64,000 bases of DNA from Lachnotalea sp041821265 (GTDB taxonomy: Bacteria; Bacillota; Clostridia; Lachnospirales; Lachnospiraceae), in the NCBI GenBank assembly GCA_041821265.1, contig JBGUEQ010000006.1, positions 57,172 through 121,171 on the forward strand, in the 5' to 3' direction. A program made the position numbers and the translations under genes. The notes under the pieces are model-generated. The model worked only from the letters and a program-made list of their open reading frames with translations, was not told where the DNA came from and ran no database searches. Below are positions 8,446-16,856 of this stretch, piece after piece (within the stretch, counting starts at the first letter, position 1; each line of letters starts with the position of its first letter).

Positions 8446-9714
8446 ATGTCAGCTATTAGTGTAAAGAATTTAAGTAAAGTTTATTATCTTTATGAAAAAC
8501 CAATTGATCGGTTGAAAGAGACGCTTAGTCCTTTTAAGAAGATATACCATAAGAGCTTTTATGCCTTGAATGATATATCCTTTGACGTGGCGCAGGGAGA
8601 GACGGTTGGTATTGTAGGTACAAATGGTTCAGGAAAGTCAACAATTTTGAAAATTATTACGGGTGTATTGACTCCGACAGAGGGTAGTGTTGTGATTAAC
8701 GGTAAGATTTCAGCACTTCTTGAGCTTGGAGCGGGCTTTAATATGGAGTACACTGGTATTGAGAATATATATTTAAATGGTACAATGATGGGCTTTACAA
8801 GAAAAGAGATGGATGTAAAGATTAAGGATATCCTTGATTTTGCGGATATTGGAGATTTTGTCTATCAACCGGTTAAGACATATTCCAGTGGTATGTTAGT
8901 GCGTCTTGCATTTGCTACTGCGATTAATGTGGAGCCAGAGATATTGATTGTGGATGAAGCATTATCGGTAGGAGATGTATTTTTTCAGGCAAAATGTTTT
9001 AATAAAATAAATGAAATAAAGCAAAAAGGCACCACAATTCTACTTGTTACGCATGATATGAGTAGTATAATTAAATACTGCGATAGAGCTGTTTTACTCA
9101 ATAGAGGTAATTTCGTAGAAGAAGGAAAACCAAACAAAATTGTTGATTTGTACAAGAAGATATTAGCAAATCAGTATGATCCTAATAAAACAGAAGCTAC
9201 AGTGGAAGCGGCTGCAATTAAAGTGGATGAGCATAAGAAGTGGATGAATCAGCTATCGGTGAATCCTGACCAAAACGTATATGGGGATAAGAGAGCTGAA
9301 ATAATAGATGTAGGTATCTTTGATGATCAGGCAAGATTGACGAATCTGATTATGAAAGGTAAAGAGTTTAGTATTAAGATGAAAGTGAAATTTAACGAGA
9401 CAATCAGTGAACCTATTTTTGCATTTACGATCAAGGATACGAGAGGTACGGAGCTTGTTGGAACCAATACGTTAGTTGAGAATACAGATGTTAAGATGGT
9501 AGAACGCGGAAATACCTATATTGTTTCTTTTACACAGAAAATGATGCTTCAGGGAAAAGATTATTTAATATCACTTGGTTGTACTGGGTTCGAAAATGGA
9601 GATTTTGTTATCTATGATCGTATGTATGATGTGGTTAACATAACGGTTATTTCGAACAAAAATACGGTAGGTATATATGATATGGACAGTGCAGTAACAT
9701 TTGAAGAAGAATAA
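8446..9714 (+). CDS. Polysaccharide ABC exporter ATPase with C-terminal Wzt-like domain
   Basis: 422 aa. The first ~250 residues are an ABC ATPase: Walker A GTNGSGKST, signature YSSGM, Walker B ILIVDEA, H-loop VTHD. About 170 further residues form a beta-rich domain like the carbohydrate-binding Wzt_C domain, which in O8/O9-type systems recognises the capped non-reducing end of a finished chain. The start at 8446 follows a GGAGAGA site; a GTG 36 bases earlier would add an unconserved extension. The next gene is a methyltransferase, consistent with export coupled to chain capping. Exporter role is firm; cap recognition is inferred. Confidence 0.9.
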   Translation: MSAISVKNLSKVYYLYEKPIDRLKETLSPFKKIYHKSFYALNDISFDVAQGETVGIVGTNGSGKSTILKIITGVLTPTEGSVVINGKISALLELGAGFNMEYTGIENIYLNGTMMGFTRKEMDVKIKDILDFADIGDFVYQPVKTYSSGMLVRLAFATAINVEPEILIVDEALSVGDVFFQAKCFNKINEIKQKGTTILLVTHDMSSIIKYCDRAVLLNRGNFVEEGKPNKIVDLYKKILANQYDPNKTEATVEAAAIKVDEHKKWMNQLSVNPDQNVYGDKRAEIIDVGIFDDQARLTNLIMKGKEFSIKMKVKFNETISEPIFAFTIKDTRGTELVGTNTLVENTDVKMVERGNTYIVSFTQKMMLQGKDYLISLGCTGFENGDFVIYDRMYDVVNITVISNKNTVGIYDMDSAVTFEEE

Positions 9715-9760
9715 AAAATGTCTGTAAGCAGCGGAGAAAGTCACGCAAACGGAGGAAACG

Positions 9761-10654
9761 ATGGGTAAAGATGTTTTGAATCTAACATACTATAAGGGCG
9801 AGGATCTATATAGTGATGGCGATGTTGAAGATAAAATATTAGAGATTTTTAAAAGTAACGAAGATATTGCAAAACGTCTTATGAGAGATGATGATTGGGC
9901 CATCTTGTATCATCTGTCTCCAATCAGACAAAATATTTTGGAATGGTATGATTTTGATAAAAACGATACGTTACTTGAGATTGGTTCAGGGTGTGGAGCT
10001 ATTTCAGGATTATTTTGTGAGAAGATGAAACGAGTAGTTGGAATCGAATTATCGAAGAGACGCTCTATGATTAATGCAGAGAGAAATAAGAGCTTTGATA
10101 ATTTGGAAATTATGGTAGGTAATTTTGAAGATATCGAACTAACGGAACAGTTTGACTATGTAACACTAATTGGTGTATTAGAATATGCAGATAGTTATAT
10201 TAATTCAGATAAACCATATGAGGAAATGCTTGCAAGAGTGAAGAAATTCCTAAAACCAGGTGGCAAACTTATTATTGCAATTGAAAATAAATTCGGCTTA
10301 AAATATTGGGCTGGTGCAATGGAAGACCACACAGGTAATTTATTTGATGGTCTTGAAGATTACAAGAATGTATCAAGTGTTCGAACATTTTCTAAAAATG
10401 AAATAGAAGAGTTATTAACGAAGGCGGGATATATGGATCATGAATTCTTTTATCCGATTCCGGACTATAAACTTCCGAACATGATATACTCAGAAAAACA
10501 TCTTCCGAGTACAGGAGATTTAAGAAATATGTCAACTGCATTTGATCGTGCTCGCTTTAAATTGTTTGATGAGGACACGGTATACGATCAGCTTTGTAAG
10601 GACAAGCAGTTTGAATATTTTTCAAATTCATTTTTAATATTTGCGAAAGCATGA
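9761..10654 (+). CDS. Class I SAM-dependent methyltransferase
   Basis: 297 aa. Motif I is LLEIGSGCGAISGLF, followed by VVGIELSKRR (acidic residue for the SAM ribose) and VTLIGVLEYAD, a Rossmann methyltransferase pattern. KKFLKPGGKLIIAIENKFG is the post-motif strand seen in many surface-glycan methyltransferases. It lies between the Wzt-like ATPase and a glycosyltransferase whose N-terminus looks kinase-like, so it may methylate a chain terminus (compare the methyltransferase half of WbdD). The TGA stop is the first three bases of a short inverted-repeat element (10652-10687). Fold is sure; substrate unknown. Confidence 0.85.
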   Translation: MGKDVLNLTYYKGEDLYSDGDVEDKILEIFKSNEDIAKRLMRDDDWAILYHLSPIRQNILEWYDFDKNDTLLEIGSGCGAISGLFCEKMKRVVGIELSKRRSMINAERNKSFDNLEIMVGNFEDIELTEQFDYVTLIGVLEYADSYINSDKPYEEMLARVKKFLKPGGKLIIAIENKFGLKYWAGAMEDHTGNLFDGLEDYKNVSSVRTFSKNEIEELLTKAGYMDHEFFYPIPDYKLPNMIYSEKHLPSTGDLRNMSTAFDRARFKLFDEDTVYDQLCKDKQFEYFSNSFLIFAKA

Positions 10655-10687
10655 TACCACAAAGTGCGTAACAATCCGTAGGTATCA
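10652..10687 (+). repeat. 36-bp TGATACC/GGTATCA inverted-repeat element
   Basis: Ends TGATACC (10652-10658) and GGTATCA (10681-10687) are inverted copies. The 30 bases 10658-10687 are a perfect reverse complement of 32302-32331, where the same sequence forms one end of a longer element. The first three bases are the stop codon of the methyltransferase. Confidence 0.75.
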
Positions 10688-10730
10688 GAGCATTCCAGGT
10701 TCATAATACTTATCATGGATGGAGGTTAAC

Positions 10731-13646
10731 ATGAAGGACGTTTTGTTTGTGAAATATAATAGAACTAGAAAGCAAGAATATCAGATTAGTACATCTATAT
10801 TTGAAGAGAATGGTTCTACTTATGTAGAAAAAAAGGCTTTATATAAAGAATCTATTCCTCATATTGAAAGCCTAATGAAGAAATCAGAGCAATTAGCTCA
10901 GGTTCTGCAAAATGTAAAGGTTCTTTTGCCAAGAGTAGAAGGAAATTCAGCATTTTATGAGTATATTAGCGGAGTGACAGCAGAAGATAAACTATTATCG
11001 TTTATCAATAACAAAGAAGTATTATTACAAGAAATTAAGAAGCTAAATGATCAAATTTTTGATTTTAAAGAAGAGATTATAAAAGAATTTGAGATGACGG
11101 ATAGTTTTAGAGAAATATTTGGTAGCGAAAGCAACTTGAGTGGTTTCGCGGTGATTCCTGCCAATATTGATTGCTTATATGACAATTTCATTGAGAAGGA
11201 CGGGGTAGTTTACTGCTTGGATTGTGAATGGGTTGTTGATAGCCTAGTTCCCGTGGAATATTTAAAATATAGAAGTTTAATTTATTTTTATCGCAAATTC
11301 AAGATGTACCTAGAGAAACAAATGTCAGAAGATGAATTCCTCGAATTCTTTGAAATTACCCAAGAGAAGGCAAACATTTACTTTGAGATGGAGGACAATT
11401 ATCAGCATTACATTCATGGACCAAATCGTGAATGCATTTATACCGATAATTATAAGAAGCCAATTAAATCAAGGGATAATTTGGAAGAAGAAGGATTTGA
11501 TTTAAATAGCTTTAAACAGCTACAAGAGAAAGATAAAGATATAACAAATCTCAATGAACTATGTTATATTAAAGATAACACCATCAATGATAAAGATAAA
11601 TACATCAGTGACCTAGAAAATATAATTAGTCAAATGCGTTCTAATCCACTGTATAAAGCTGGACGAGCACCTGTGAAAATCGCTAAGATAATCAGGGGCT
11701 TGTTCAAAAAAAAAAATCTAAACACGGATAAAATTATATTTCGACAGGAAGATGAACCACAAGTATCCATTATTATTCCAGTGTACAATCAATTTATTTA
11801 TACTTATCAATGCTTAAAGTCTATCAAGGAACATACATTGGGAGTTACCTATGAGATATTGATCGGGGACGATGTTTCTACCGATAAAACAAAGGTTTTG
11901 TTAAAATTAGTAGAGAATGTGACAATTATTAGAAATACTACTAATTTGGGATTTCTTAAGAATTGCAATCAGGCAGCGAAAAAAGCACGTGGTAAATACT
12001 TATTATTCTTAAATAATGATACAACTGTAACACAGGGGTGGCTTACGCCATTAGTAACATTAATGGAAAATGATGAAACAATTGGTATGACTGGTTCTAA
12101 ATTAATCTATCCAAATGGTATATTACAAGAAGCGGGTGGCGTTATTTGGAGCAATGGTGATGGCTGGAATTATGGGAGAAACGATAGTAGTGATAAACCA
12201 GAATATAACTATGTTAAAGAAGTAGATTATATTTCAGGAGCAGCAATGATGATTCGAAGTAGTTTGTGGTCTGAAATAGGTGGCTTTGATGAACGGTTTG
12301 CTCCAGCTTATTATGAAGATACAGATCTTGCTTTTTCGGTTAGAAAAGAAGGATTCAAGGTAGTGTTTCAACCACAATCTGTTGTGATTCATTATGAGGG
12401 AATGTCAAATGGAACAGATACAGAGAATGGAATTAAGAAGTACCAAATAGAAAATAAAGAAAAATTTAAGGAAAAATGGGTAAAAGAATTAAGAAATTTA
12501 TGCGATAATCCGAATGGGCTCTTTCTTGCAAGAGATAGAAGTAATCATAAGAAGATTGCAGTATTTATTGATCGATATGTTCCACAGTATGATAAAGATG
12601 CAGGATCTAAATCTACCTTGTCATACATAAAAGCATTTATTAAAATGGGGTATCACACTAAATTTATTCCAGAAGATTTTAAGTCGGATGAAGTATATAC
12701 ACCATACTTAGAACAATTGGGAGTAGAAGTTTTAACGGGTAGTTTTTATTTACTCAATGTAGAACAGTGGATTACGGATTATGGCAAGTATTTTGATATT
12801 GTATTTTCAAATAGACCCTACGCGACTAGTAAATATTTAGATGTTTTAAAATCAAATATTAAGGGAAAAATTATATATTATGGGCATGATTTACATTATG
12901 CAAGAGAACTAAAAGAGTATCAGCTGACAAGGGACAAGTCGTTATTAGCACATGCGAATCAGATGAAAAAGTTGGAATATGCAATTATGGAACAGGCAGA
13001 TATCGTATATTATCCATCTTTCTTAGAAATTGATGAGATAGCGAAAGAAGCTCCGATGGTTAAGGCTACCGCTATTCCCGTATATGTATATGAAGAACCA
13101 AATAATATAGAGCCATTAGATGCAAACAATCGCAGAGACTTAGTGTTTGTAGGTGGTTTTGCACATGATCCTAATGTAGATGCAGTGCGTTGGTTTGTGA
13201 CAAAGGTTTTACCAATTGTATTAAAAGAAATTCCCGAGATTCATTTCCAAGTCATTGGGTCTAACCCACCAGAGGAAATTAAGGCGATGGCATCCGACCA
13301 TGTAATAATAAGGGGATTTGTCTCAGAAGAAGAGTTGGCAGATGCTTATTACAATGCCAGAATGGCGATTGTTCCATTACGGTTTGGAGCAGGAATGAAG
13401 GGAAAAGTGATTGAAGCATTATATTATAATGTGCCATTGTTAACAACAGACGTGGGTGCTCAGGGATTACAATTCTTTGATAACGTATTGCGAGTTGAAA
13501 ATGAGGCAGAAGCATTTGCTTGTACTTTGATTGAATTATATCAAAATCCAGAAATGTTAAATAATATGACCGCTGCTATGCCAGAATATATTGAGAAGTA
13601 TTTTAGTTTTCAGGCAGCAACTAAAATAATTTGTGATACAATTTAG
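10731..13646 (+). CDS. Three-part glycosyltransferase: kinase-like N-domain, GT2, GT4
   Basis: 971 aa, cytoplasmic. The first ~230 residues have kinase-like landmarks: VEKKAL (32-37, possible ATP-binding Lys), FYEYISG (75-81, hinge-like), NIDCLYDNF with D147-x4-N152, and LDCEW with D164 in the position of the DFG Asp. A short coiled coil follows (about 265-305). A GT2 domain starts near 345 (VSIIIPVYNQ; LLFLNNDTTV as the D-x-D region; YYEDTDLAF). The C-terminal ~350 residues are GT4-like (FVGGFAHDPN, then GAGMKGKVIEA near the end). GGAGG sits 5 bases ahead of the chosen ATG. The two GT domains should add two sugars to the polymer. The kinase reading is inference from motif spacing and could be wrong; the GT domains are clear. 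Confidence 0.85.
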   Translation: MKDVLFVKYNRTRKQEYQISTSIFEENGSTYVEKKALYKESIPHIESLMKKSEQLAQVLQNVKVLLPRVEGNSAFYEYISGVTAEDKLLSFINNKEVLLQEIKKLNDQIFDFKEEIIKEFEMTDSFREIFGSESNLSGFAVIPANIDCLYDNFIEKDGVVYCLDCEWVVDSLVPVEYLKYRSLIYFYRKFKMYLEKQMSEDEFLEFFEITQEKANIYFEMEDNYQHYIHGPNRECIYTDNYKKPIKSRDNLEEEGFDLNSFKQLQEKDKDITNLNELCYIKDNTINDKDKYISDLENIISQMRSNPLYKAGRAPVKIAKIIRGLFKKKNLNTDKIIFRQEDEPQVSIIIPVYNQFIYTYQCLKSIKEHTLGVTYEILIGDDVSTDKTKVLLKLVENVTIIRNTTNLGFLKNCNQAAKKARGKYLLFLNNDTTVTQGWLTPLVTLMENDETIGMTGSKLIYPNGILQEAGGVIWSNGDGWNYGRNDSSDKPEYNYVKEVDYISGAAMMIRSSLWSEIGGFDERFAPAYYEDTDLAFSVRKEGFKVVFQPQSVVIHYEGMSNGTDTENGIKKYQIENKEKFKEKWVKELRNLCDNPNGLFLARDRSNHKKIAVFIDRYVPQYDKDAGSKSTLSYIKAFIKMGYHTKFIPEDFKSDEVYTPYLEQLGVEVLTGSFYLLNVEQWITDYGKYFDIVFSNRPYATSKYLDVLKSNIKGKIIYYGHDLHYARELKEYQLTRDKSLLAHANQMKKLEYAIMEQADIVYYPSFLEIDEIAKEAPMVKATAIPVYVYEEPNNIEPLDANNRRDLVFVGGFAHDPNVDAVRWFVTKVLPIVLKEIPEIHFQVIGSNPPEEIKAMASDHVIIRGFVSEEELADAYYNARMAIVPLRFGAGMKGKVIEALYYNVPLLTTDVGAQGLQFFDNVLRVENEAEAFACTLIELYQNPEMLNNMTAAMPEYIEKYFSFQAATKIICDTI

Positions 13647-13674
13647 CACAGATTTAAGTGGAGGAATGATACAA

Positions 13675-14070
13675 ATGACAAAATTAATAGAGCAAATAAT
13701 GAAATTTGGAGTGGTTGGTTTTATCTGCTTCTTCATAGATTATTTTGTACTATATGCAGTAACAGAATTTTTAGGAATAGATTATTTGATATCAAGTGGA
13801 ATATCATTTTCTGTTTCAGTAATTGTGAACTATATTCTTAGCATTAAATTTGTATTTGTTACAAAGAAAGATGCAAATAAAGCAAAAGAATTTATTTTAT
13901 TCGTAATACTTAGTTTGGTTGGTCTTTTACTTAACCAGATGATTATGTGGTTTACTGTCGAGAAATTGACAATATATTATATGCTTGCGAAGATTATAGC
14001 AACAGCCATAGTGATGGTATACAATTTTATTTCCAGAAAAATTTTTCTGGAGGATAATGTGGAAAAATAA
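13675..14070 (+). CDS. GtrA-family membrane protein
   Basis: 131 aa with four hydrophobic segments, the GtrA layout (KFGVVGFICFFIDYFVLY opening; NFISRKIF at the end, a conserved family feature). GtrA proteins are thought to flip polyprenyl-phosphate-linked glucose or similar sugars to the outer face for side-branch addition. The ATG at 13675 is chosen because GGAGG (13660-13664) gives ideal spacing; in-frame GTG 13633 and ATG 13666 are alternatives. With the GT-C-like membrane protein at 23173-24792, it suggests outside-the-cell decoration of the polymer. Confidence 0.85.
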   Translation: MTKLIEQIMKFGVVGFICFFIDYFVLYAVTEFLGIDYLISSGISFSVSVIVNYILSIKFVFVTKKDANKAKEFILFVILSLVGLLLNQMIMWFTVEKLTIYYMLAKIIATAIVMVYNFISRKIFLEDNVEK

Positions 14071-14084
14071 TTGGAGATGTTTTA

Positions 14085-15020
14085 GTGAAGAAAAAAAATA
14101 TATTAATAATTATATTAGCAATATTAGTATTTGTAGTATCAGGAGCTTTCGTCTATAACGTATATTATGAACCAGAAATAGAGCAGGAAGAAATTACACT
14201 GCCAGCAGGTAGCGAAGTGGATTTAATTATGTTCATGGGACAAAGTAATATGTCGGGAACAGGTGAGAGTGCAAAAGCACCAGTTGTTATTGACGGCGCA
14301 GGGTATGAGTTTCGGGCAATATCAGATCCTACCAAGTTATATAATTTAACGGAACCTTTTGGTGTGAATGAAAACAAAACAGATGGTGTGGACGATGAAG
14401 ATTTAAAAACAGGCTCGCTTGTGTCGTCGTTTGTGAACTCGTATTATAGTGGAGCAGGGGTTCCTGTTATTGCGGTTTCGGCGTCAGCAGGAGGCAGTAC
14501 ACTTCACTCTTGGCGTGAAGATGGAGAACTCTTGCCAGATGCAGTGAATAGATATAATGCAGCTAAGAATTGGCTTGTGGATAATGGTTATACAATAAGA
14601 CACAGCTATATGGTATGGCTCCAAGGTGAAAGCGACGGTAATAAACAAACCTCTAAAGATGATTATATTGCTTCCATTAAAGATTCTGTTGGAGTAATGC
14701 AAGAGAACGGAGTTGAAAAATGTTTTATCATACGAATTGGTATCAGAACCAAAGAGCCAGGTATGTATGATACAATTATTGAAGCACAGACGGAATTATG
14801 CAGAGACAACGGTGACTTTATATTAATATCTACGAAGGCAGTAGAATTTGATGCAATGGGACTCATGAGAGATGAAGTACATTACACACAAGGCGGATTA
14901 AACTTAATAGGTGAAGAAGGTGGAGGTAATATGGCATATTACGTTAAAACAGGTCTGACGCCTTCCTTATATGACTATCAAAACGATGATGTTTACAGTG
15001 ATACGGACGAAAATCAATAG
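14085..15020 (+). CDS. Membrane-anchored SGNH/SASA-type carbohydrate esterase
   Basis: 311 aa with a GTG start after GGAG. An N-terminal membrane anchor (ILIIILAILVFVVSGAFVY) precedes an extracellular SASA (DUF303) domain. LIMFMGQSNMSG contains the nucleophile Ser block, WLQGESD the third conserved block, and DEVHYTQGG the terminal Asp/His pair. The family includes sialate O-acetylesterases and xylan/pectin acetylesterases. In this locus it probably removes acyl groups from the exported polymer; the substrate cannot be read from sequence. Confidence 0.8.
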   Translation: MKKKNILIIILAILVFVVSGAFVYNVYYEPEIEQEEITLPAGSEVDLIMFMGQSNMSGTGESAKAPVVIDGAGYEFRAISDPTKLYNLTEPFGVNENKTDGVDDEDLKTGSLVSSFVNSYYSGAGVPVIAVSASAGGSTLHSWREDGELLPDAVNRYNAAKNWLVDNGYTIRHSYMVWLQGESDGNKQTSKDDYIASIKDSVGVMQENGVEKCFIIRIGIRTKEPGMYDTIIEAQTELCRDNGDFILISTKAVEFDAMGLMRDEVHYTQGGLNLIGEEGGGNMAYYVKTGLTPSLYDYQNDDVYSDTDENQ

Positions 15021-15098
15021 GTTTGCCAAACAATAATAAAAATGTTATAATTTACGAAATGAAAGAGAACAAGGCGTATAGCCAGTTATATAATATAA

Positions 15099-15138
15099 GA
15101 TACACTAAAGAATCGAGAAATCGATTCTTTAGTGTATC
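15099..15138 (+). other. Perfect 18-bp stem with GAAA tetraloop
   Basis: 15099-15116 pairs without mismatch to 15121-15138, closing a GAAA (GNRA) loop. It lies in the 155-base gap before the GT2 start at 15176, with no T-run downstream. It may be a transcript-processing or stability hairpin, or an attenuator. Confidence 0.7.
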
Positions 15139-15175
15139 AGCAAGTTTAAGATTAATTAAAAATATGGAGGCATTT

Positions 15176-15988
15176 ATGAAAGAAAAAATTTTACTATTTA
15201 TACCTGGATATAATTGTGAAAAACAAATTGTTAGAGTTCTTGGACAATTAGATGAAGACATATTAAACTATATTGATAAAGTTATTATGGTAAATAATAG
15301 AAGTACGGATAAAACAGAAGATGTGGTGTCTGACTTTATAGAAAAGAATGCGAATATTCCAATTGCACTACTTAGAAATGATGATAATTATGGGCTAGGA
15401 GGTTCGCACAAAGTTGCTTTCGATTATGCAATGGAGAATAACTATGATTATGTCATTGTGTTACATGGAGATGACCAAGGAGATATTCACGATCTTAAGG
15501 TGGTACTGAAGAGAAAAACTTATCGAAAATATGATTGCTGTCTTGGTGCTAGGTTTATGAATGGATCAAAATTGCAAGGATATTCAAGCTTTAGAACCTT
15601 TGGTAACGTGGTATATAACATGTTGTTTTCCGTTGTAGTGAGAAAACGAATATTTGATCTTGGATCAGGTCTTAATATGTATCATGTAAATATATTAAGA
15701 GATAAATTTTATGGGAAATTTCCAGATAATTTAATGTTTAATTATTGTATGATAATGGCATCTGATTATTACAAGCATAAAATTGCGTTCTTTCCGATTT
15801 CGTGGAGAGAAGACGATCAGGTTTCCAATGTGAAAATGTTGAATCAGGCAGTTAATGTGCTTAAGATGCTTGGTACTTACGTTGTTAATAAAGAACAATT
15901 TATTACTTCCGATATGAGAGATACAAAAATAAAACAATACAGTGCTAAAGTAATATCAGAAAGTGGGACAACAAATATCGATGAATAA
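15176..15988 (+). CDS. Family 2 glycosyltransferase (dolichyl-phosphate sugar synthase type)
   Basis: 270 aa single GT2 domain. ILLFIPGYNCE opens the nucleotide-sugar fold, VNNRSTDKT is the first acidic site, VLHGDDQGD carries the D-x-D-like metal site, and SWREDDQVSN resembles the product-site region of polyprenyl-phosphate sugar synthases. The start at 15176 follows TGGAGG; a longer open frame runs through the upstream hairpin and is not protein-like. It may load undecaprenyl phosphate with a sugar for the neighbouring GtrA and GT-C-like proteins. Confidence 0.8.
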   Translation: MKEKILLFIPGYNCEKQIVRVLGQLDEDILNYIDKVIMVNNRSTDKTEDVVSDFIEKNANIPIALLRNDDNYGLGGSHKVAFDYAMENNYDYVIVLHGDDQGDIHDLKVVLKRKTYRKYDCCLGARFMNGSKLQGYSSFRTFGNVVYNMLFSVVVRKRIFDLGSGLNMYHVNILRDKFYGKFPDNLMFNYCMIMASDYYKHKIAFFPISWREDDQVSNVKMLNQAVNVLKMLGTYVVNKEQFITSDMRDTKIKQYSAKVISESGTTNIDE

Positions 15989-16856
15989 GAAGGCTATTTA
16001 CTTAAGAATCAATATAGTGGTAATCCTTTTAGCAGCAGCATTTGCAGCTATGAGACTCGATACGTTTACCAATATACAACTTAATTTTGGGAGGAATCTC
16101 TTATATTTAATACCTGGCTTTATTGCTGGTTTTATATTAGTGCATTTTGCTAAAATGATGCGATTCTATCTTATTTTAATGGAACATAAAATAAATTTCT
16201 TGCGATTTGTTAAGGTATATATGAAGATTACTTTTGTTAATCTTGCGCTACCGTTTAAATTAGGAGAAATCTTTAGAATTTATTGTTTTTCATTAGAGAC
16301 CAAAGATAGTAAAATCGGTATTTTAAGCGTAATTATCGATCGATTGTTTGATATTAGCGCGTTACTTGTAGTGTTGATTCCCTATGATTTGTTTGTTAAT
16401 AAAAGTATTTCACCGGTTACGTTTATATTGACCTTATTTGCAGTGGCTATTTTATTTTTATATCGAATATTTCTTCCCACCTATCATTATTTGAATCAAT
16501 ATTTAATTACAAATACAGAGTCAAAAGAAGCCATTCAATGTTTATACATTCTGGAAAGTGGAAAGACTTGGTATGATTATATTAGAAAATTATTAAAAGG
16601 AAGAAGCTCTTTGATTTTTATCTTTTCGTGTATTGGATGGATTGCTGAATTCGGTGTGTTAATGTCTATGCAGGCTATGCTTAATGAAGTTTTTGGAGTC
16701 AGCGGATTTGTTGAATATATTAATTCGATTTTTGGATTTGGTAAGACACAGCTACTCAATATTTACACTACTGTAAGTTGTATTATACTTGCAATTATAA
16801 CAGTGAGCGTATATGGGATTTCTTATGTTCAAAGAAGGAGAGCCGTTAAATGTTAA
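15981..16856 (+). CDS. Polytopic membrane protein, UPF0104/LPG-synthase-TM-like
   Basis: 291 aa with about seven or eight membrane segments. The segment NLALPFKLGEIFRIYCFS resembles the P-x-x-x-GE-x-x-R signature of the flippase-like UPF0104/LPG_synthase_TM family, members of which sit in many glycan clusters. The ATG at 15981 overlaps the stop of the GT2 gene, indicating translational coupling; a GTG at 15963 is possible. A lipid-linked intermediate transport role is inferred. Family assignment is moderate. Confidence 0.65.
   Translation: MNKKAIYLRINIVVILLAAAFAAMRLDTFTNIQLNFGRNLLYLIPGFIAGFILVHFAKMMRFYLILMEHKINFLRFVKVYMKITFVNLALPFKLGEIFRIYCFSLETKDSKIGILSVIIDRLFDISALLVVLIPYDLFVNKSISPVTFILTLFAVAILFLYRIFLPTYHYLNQYLITNTESKEAIQCLYILESGKTWYDYIRKLLKGRSSLIFIFSCIGWIAEFGVLMSMQAMLNEVFGVSGFVEYINSIFGFGKTQLLNIYTTVSCIILAIITVSVYGISYVQRRRAVKC

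Noticed and set aside
15023..15175. 51-residue N-terminal extension of the GT2 protein
   Set aside because: It would be encoded through the perfect 18-bp hairpin; the TGGAGG-ATG at 15176 starts exactly where GT2 homology begins.
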